From Bacillota bacterium (GTDB taxonomy: Bacteria; Bacillota; Clostridia; Acetivibrionales; DSM-1351): a DNA stretch of 64,000 nucleotides. Below are positions 60,718 to 64,000 of this stretch, piece by piece. The notes under the pieces are model-generated. The model was not told the DNA's origin, did not search any database, and was given only the letters and a program-made list of their open reading frames with translations. The stretch covers positions 434,001-498,000 of the forward strand of contig JAEYHZ010000004.1 in assembly GCA_023409265.1 (NCBI GenBank), written 5' to 3'. Both the position numbers and the translations under genes were made by a program. Within the stretch, counting starts at the first letter, position 1. Each line of letters opens with the position of its first letter.

Positions 60718-62700
60718 TTAGCTTACATCAATCATCTCAAGATATTTACTTCCATTTTCTTCTATGAACAGTTTTCTTCCGGGCAAATTGTCTCCCAGCA
60801 GCACATCAAACATCTGAGAGGTATACTCCACATCTGCAGGCATAACTTTAATCAGTCTGCGTGTTTCAGGACTCATGGTAGTAAGCCACATCATCTCGGG
60901 CTCATTTTCACCAAGTCCTTTTGAACGCTGTATGGTATATTTTTTACCTTCCAGCTTTGATAAGATGTCCGCCTTTTCCTTTTCTGAATACGCAAAATAG
61001 CTTTTACCCTTACAGGTTATTTCAAATAATGGTGATTCAGCTATAAATACTTTACCCTCCTGGAGCAAAGTGGGCACCAGTCTGTACAGCATAGTCAGAA
61101 TCAGAGTCCTGATCTGAAATCCGTCAACATCGGCATCAGTACAGATTATAACTTTATCCCATCTGAGGTTCTCAAGTTCAAAGGTGTTTAATTCCTTGTT
61201 GTGTTTGGATTTAATCTCAACACCGCACCCAAGTACCTTTAGCAGGTCAACTATGATTTCATTCTTGAATATGCTGTCATACTCGGCTTTCAGGCAGTTC
61301 AGTATTTTACCCCTTACCGGCATTATAGCCTGAAATTCGGCATCGCGTCCCAGCTTGCAGGCACCCAGCGCAGAATCTCCCTCAACTATATAAATTTCTC
61401 TTTTTGACAAATCTTTTGATCTGCAGTCAACAAATTTTTTAACTCTGTTCGATATATCAATACTGCCGCTTAATTTTTTCTTTATGTTTATTCTTGTTTT
61501 CTCGGCTGTTTCTCTGCTTCGCTTATTAACAAGTATCTGCTCAATAATTTTGTCGCTTTCCACCTTGTTCTCTATGAAATAAATTTCAAGCTGCTGTTTG
61601 AGAAACTCAGTCATGGTTTCCTGAATGAATTTATTCGTGATGGACTTCTTGGTCTGATTTTCGTAACTGGTTACGGTCGAGAAGGAATTAACAACAAGTA
61701 TAAGGCTGTCCTCTATATCAGCAAAGGTTATTTTAGCCTCGTCCTTATTATATTTACCCCTTGCTTTAATACATTTGTCTATTTCATATATCAAAGCATT
61801 TTTTACAGCCTTATCAGGTGCACCGCCGTATTCAAGGAAGCTGGAATTATGATAATACTCCAGCAGATTGGTCTGATTGTTGAAGCAGAAGGCAATCTGC
61901 ATTTTTACCTTGTATTCCGGTTTATCTTCTCTATCCCTTCCTCTTGTAGAAGTTTCATAGTATTGGATATCGGTAAAACCATTGTCTCTGGTAATCTCCT
62001 TTATGTAATCCACAATACCGTTTTCGTAACAGTATACAAAGGTCTCACCCGATTCCTCATCCTTAAGAATAAAGCGTAAGCCGGCGTTTACAACCGCCTG
62101 TTTTTTCAGAACCGTCTGAAAATATTCCAGTGGTATACTGATATCCGTAAAGACCTGTATATCAGGCTTCCATTTTTGTATTGTAGAAGTTTGCTCATAC
62201 TTGCATTTTTCCTTGCTGAGACCCCCGACATTTTCTCCTTTTTCAAAATGCAGCTGATATTTATAGCCGTCACGAAAAACCGTAACGTCAAAATACTCTG
62301 AGCTGTACTGGGTGGCACAGGCACCAAGACCGTTCAAACCAAGGCTGTACTCATAGTTCTCACCCGAGTTGTTCTGGTACTTTCCTCCTGCATAAAGCTC
62401 GCAGTAAACCAGTTCCCAATTGTAGCGTTCTTCCTTTGTATTATAATCTACAGGAAGACCTCTTCCCCAGTCCTGAACCATTATTGAATGGTCAACAAAC
62501 CTGGTTACCTCAATAACATTGCCGTGGCCTTCACGGGCTTCATCGATAGAGTTGGACAAAATTTCAAAGAAAGAATGCTGACAGCCATCCAGACCATCTG
62601 ATCCAAAAATTACTCCAGGACGAAGTCTTACCCTGTCCGCCCCTTTTAAGGATGAAATGCTTTCATTACCATATTCAGTCTTTCTGGTTTCTTTTGTCAT
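60718..62700 (-). CDS. Type IIA topoisomerase subunit B, divergent ParE-like
   Basis: 660 aa from the ATG at 62700 (GGAGGAG 6 nt upstream). The GHKL ATPase motifs are EILSNSIDEARE, DWGRGLPVD and GLNGLGACAT. The TOPRIM domain has EGDSALG (the usual second Gly of EGDSAGG is Leu), PVRGKILNCLKA and DADVDG. RSKGLGENEPEMMW near the C-terminus is the conserved QK-loop-adjacent region. First gene of the pair; with the downstream A subunit it forms a complete enzyme, presumably in addition to a normal gyrase elsewhere. Confidence 0.87.
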   Translation of the reverse strand: MTKETRKTEYGNESISSLKGADRVRLRPGVIFGSDGLDGCQHSFFEILSNSIDEAREGHGNVIEVTRFVDHSIMVQDWGRGLPVDYNTKEERYNWELVYCELYAGGKYQNNSGENYEYSLGLNGLGACATQYSSEYFDVTVFRDGYKYQLHFEKGENVGGLSKEKCKYEQTSTIQKWKPDIQVFTDISIPLEYFQTVLKKQAVVNAGLRFILKDEESGETFVYCYENGIVDYIKEITRDNGFTDIQYYETSTRGRDREDKPEYKVKMQIAFCFNNQTNLLEYYHNSSFLEYGGAPDKAVKNALIYEIDKCIKARGKYNKDEAKITFADIEDSLILVVNSFSTVTSYENQTKKSITNKFIQETMTEFLKQQLEIYFIENKVESDKIIEQILVNKRSRETAEKTRINIKKKLSGSIDISNRVKKFVDCRSKDLSKREIYIVEGDSALGACKLGRDAEFQAIMPVRGKILNCLKAEYDSIFKNEIIVDLLKVLGCGVEIKSKHNKELNTFELENLRWDKVIICTDADVDGFQIRTLILTMLYRLVPTLLQEGKVFIAESPLFEITCKGKSYFAYSEKEKADILSKLEGKKYTIQRSKGLGENEPEMMWLTTMSPETRRLIKVMPADVEYTSQMFDVLLGDNLPGRKLFIEENGSKYLEMIDVS

Positions 62701-62906
62701 TAGTAGCTCCTCCACTTATTCAAGTACTTCGATGATGTTGTTCCCTAAACATTATTTATCAAACTAGTGTTCTCTGTCAAGTTATTTTACTTATTGAACC
62801 AAAGGCAATCCCTAAATATATTATAAGTAATGGAAAATGTATGACAATAAATAATTATTATATTATAATATTACTAAACTGAGGATATCATAATCTGTTT
62901 GATTAT

Positions 62907-63054
62907 AACGCATAGGTTTAATAGAAAATTTTTCGGCTGTAGAAAAATTTTCCTACCTTAAGCGCGTTTCAACGAGGCAGGAGATCTGCTCACCGCCTGA
63001 AAACCAAAGTGATACCCGCCACCTGCAGAGGAGGGGGACATCTATCGCCTCGTT
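62907..63054 (+). ncRNA. Structured RNA-like element, copy 2
   Basis: 148 nt homologous to 12815-12960. Domain 1 arms are AACGCAT (62907-62913) and GCGCGTT (62962-62968) around AAATTTTT-CGGCTGT-AGAAAAATTT. Domain 2 arms are AACGAGG (62971-62977) and CCTCGTT (63048-63054). The outermost bases, GATTATAACG and CGTTATAATC, are perfect inverse complements, allowing an alternative whole-element closing stem. It ends 25 nt before the GGAGG of the following gene, where it could act as a leader. Confidence 0.6.
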
Positions 63055-63092
63055 ATAATCCCTGTTTGAATACATATTTGGAGGATTGCCTC

Positions 63093-63686
63093 ATGAAGTT
63101 AAGAATCACTCAGAAAGATCTTGAAGATTTAACCTTCGAGCAAAAACAAAATCTCTGTGACCTTTGGATTCCACATATCTACGATACCGCAGTAGCAACT
63201 GTTTGTGTAGATGCTGCAGAGGAAAGGTTCGAACAGATAGTTTATGTCATCGGCGGAATAAAACTCTTAAAACATCATGATATGCTGCTTTACGACCTGA
63301 AATTCATGCCTGATGAGACATTTAAAATTAAGGAGGAAGAAGCATATTCCGACAATATCGGCTCCGACAGAATTGATGGGGTTGAAGCAGCTGAAGCTGT
63401 TGAAGAGGAAGAATTTAAATTTGACGAGGATTTCAACTTTGAATTTCAGCGACCCGATTCGTATTCCAAACAGGATTGTTTGCCTCTTCTTGATATTGGA
63501 CAGATGATAGATATAATTGAAAGAAAGAATTTCGGCCAGGGTGATTTTTACCTTTCTGCTTCTATTGGAGACTATGTATTTGAAATGGGCAAGAGTGGCT
63601 TCTCCAGTACTATTGACTCCGATGTAAACAATAAGGAATGCGAGCTTTGCGATATTCTATGGGAATCAATCAAGGCAGTTCTTTAA
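63093..63686 (+). CDS. Acidic hypothetical protein
   Basis: 197 aa from the ATG at 63093 (GGAGG at 63080-63084). The first ~75 residues are a compact alpha/beta region (LEDLTFEQKQNLCDLWIP…). An acidic stretch (~95-130, EAAEAVEEEEFKFDEDFNFEF) and a C-terminal region (LLDIGQMIDIIERKNFGQGD) follow. No catalytic motif or family recognised. It directly follows structured element copy 2 and is closed by a terminator at 63717. Confidence 0.7.
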   Translation: MKLRITQKDLEDLTFEQKQNLCDLWIPHIYDTAVATVCVDAAEERFEQIVYVIGGIKLLKHHDMLLYDLKFMPDETFKIKEEEAYSDNIGSDRIDGVEAAEAVEEEEFKFDEDFNFEFQRPDSYSKQDCLPLLDIGQMIDIIERKNFGQGDFYLSASIGDYVFEMGKSGFSSTIDSDVNNKECELCDILWESIKAVL

Positions 63687-63716
63687 TTAATTGGTATTTA
63701 GTTTCACCTTCTGCAC

Positions 63717-63757
63717 AAAAGGGATGTAAGAAAAAACTTTATTCTTACATCCCTTTC
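63717..63757. terminator. Bidirectional terminator
   Basis: AAAGGGATGTAAGAA and TTCTTACATCCCTTT form a 15-bp stem between the convergent acidic-protein gene and the DUF4097-like gene, with A- and T-rich flanks. Confidence 0.9.
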
Positions 63758-63776
63758 TATAATCAATTTGCATTAA

Positions 63777-64000
63777 TTACTTATTGTCGGCTCTTACATT
63801 TCCAACTCCTGTGTTCAGCTTAACCGAAGGTCCGCCGCCGTTGATATCACCTTTGAAATGGAATTTGTTAGAGTCGTCTGTTTTGACAAAACTGCCGTTT
63901 AAGACTCCAACGCCGGTTCCGGCATCTAAAGACATTTTTGTGGACTCAGGAACCTCAAACTTGACATTTCCTACTCCGGTTGAAGCTTCAAAGGAGCCTG
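63777..64000 (-). CDS. DUF4097-like beta-solenoid protein, C-terminal part
   Basis: The frame is open from the window edge to a TAA at 63777, giving the last ~74 residues of a protein whose start lies beyond 64000. Short repeats with the pattern (T/G)GVGNV (…STGVGNVKFEVP…, AGTGVGVLNGSF, NTGVGNVRADNK) are those of DUF4097/toastrack-type putative adhesins, often linked to envelope-stress sensors. Only the end is visible, so domain context is unknown. Confidence 0.7.
   Translation of the reverse strand, partial: GSFEASTGVGNVKFEVPESTKMSLDAGTGVGVLNGSFVKTDDSNKFHFKGDINGGGPSVKLNTGVGNVRADNK

Overview
The window looks like a stretch of chromosome from a low-GC, spore-former-type Firmicute of the class Clostridia. 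The best guess is a mesophilic cellulolytic clostridium of the Ruminiclostridium type. That placement is inferred from AT-rich intergenic DNA, strong GGAGG ribosome-binding sites, clostridial gene families (QueT, an LL-DAP-aminotransferase-like enzyme, a divergent second type IIA topoisomerase, HD-GYP and EcsC proteins) and riboswitch-controlled operons. No rRNA is present to fix it. No phage or complete insertion sequence is visible.

Layout. 1-8.2 kb: a tight five-gene minus-strand operon (SWIM zinc-finger protein, HEAT-repeat protein, MoxR AAA+ ATPase, DUF5682-like protein with TIKI/TraB-type motifs, vWA protein). It ends at a palindrome made of two head-to-head IS3-like ends. 8.4-12.8 kb: an MFS permease, a MarR regulator, a QueG-like Fe-S protein and a class I aminotransferase. 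12.8-14.7 kb: copy 1 of a duplicated structured element, a terminator, an M20 amidohydrolase and a gene remnant. 14.7-18.6 kb: the riboflavin operon ribD-ribE-ribBA-ribH behind an FMN riboswitch. 18.7-25 kb: recQ, the pseudouridine catabolic pair psuK-psuG, and a FGGY sugar kinase. 25.2-31 kb: EcsC protein, a GyrI-like fusion protein, a lytic-transglycosylase lipoprotein, tRNA-Leu(UAG), an HD-GYP protein and a phosphoesterase.

31-39 kb: phosphoglucomutase, a permuted papain-like hydrolase, a uvrB-lrgA-lrgB operon, mntP, trpS and a tiny membrane protein. 39.4-45.4 kb: a guanine-riboswitch-led purine unit, with xpt followed by a nucleoside-type ABC transporter (BMP lipoprotein, ATPase, two permeases). 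45.4-49 kb: queT with a structured leader, a TagO/WecA-like transferase and a COG2509-like FAD protein. 49-54 kb: an AraC regulator divergent from a large GH106-like glycosidase, then azlCD. 54.4-58.1 kb: cyclophilin, an MFS permease behind an apparent attenuator, a histidine phosphatase and an iron-sulfur flavoprotein. 58.1-64 kb: a 13-bp tandem-repeat array, a divergent ParC/ParE-like topoisomerase pair, copy 2 of the structured element in front of an acidic hypothetical gene, and the end of a DUF4097-like gene.

The strongest candidates for undescribed biology are the MoxR/vWA/SWIM/HEAT/DUF5682 operon and the ~147-nt structured element present at 12.8 kb and 62.9 kb. Other items for follow-up are the queT leader, the attenuator before the second MFS gene and the 13-bp repeat array.
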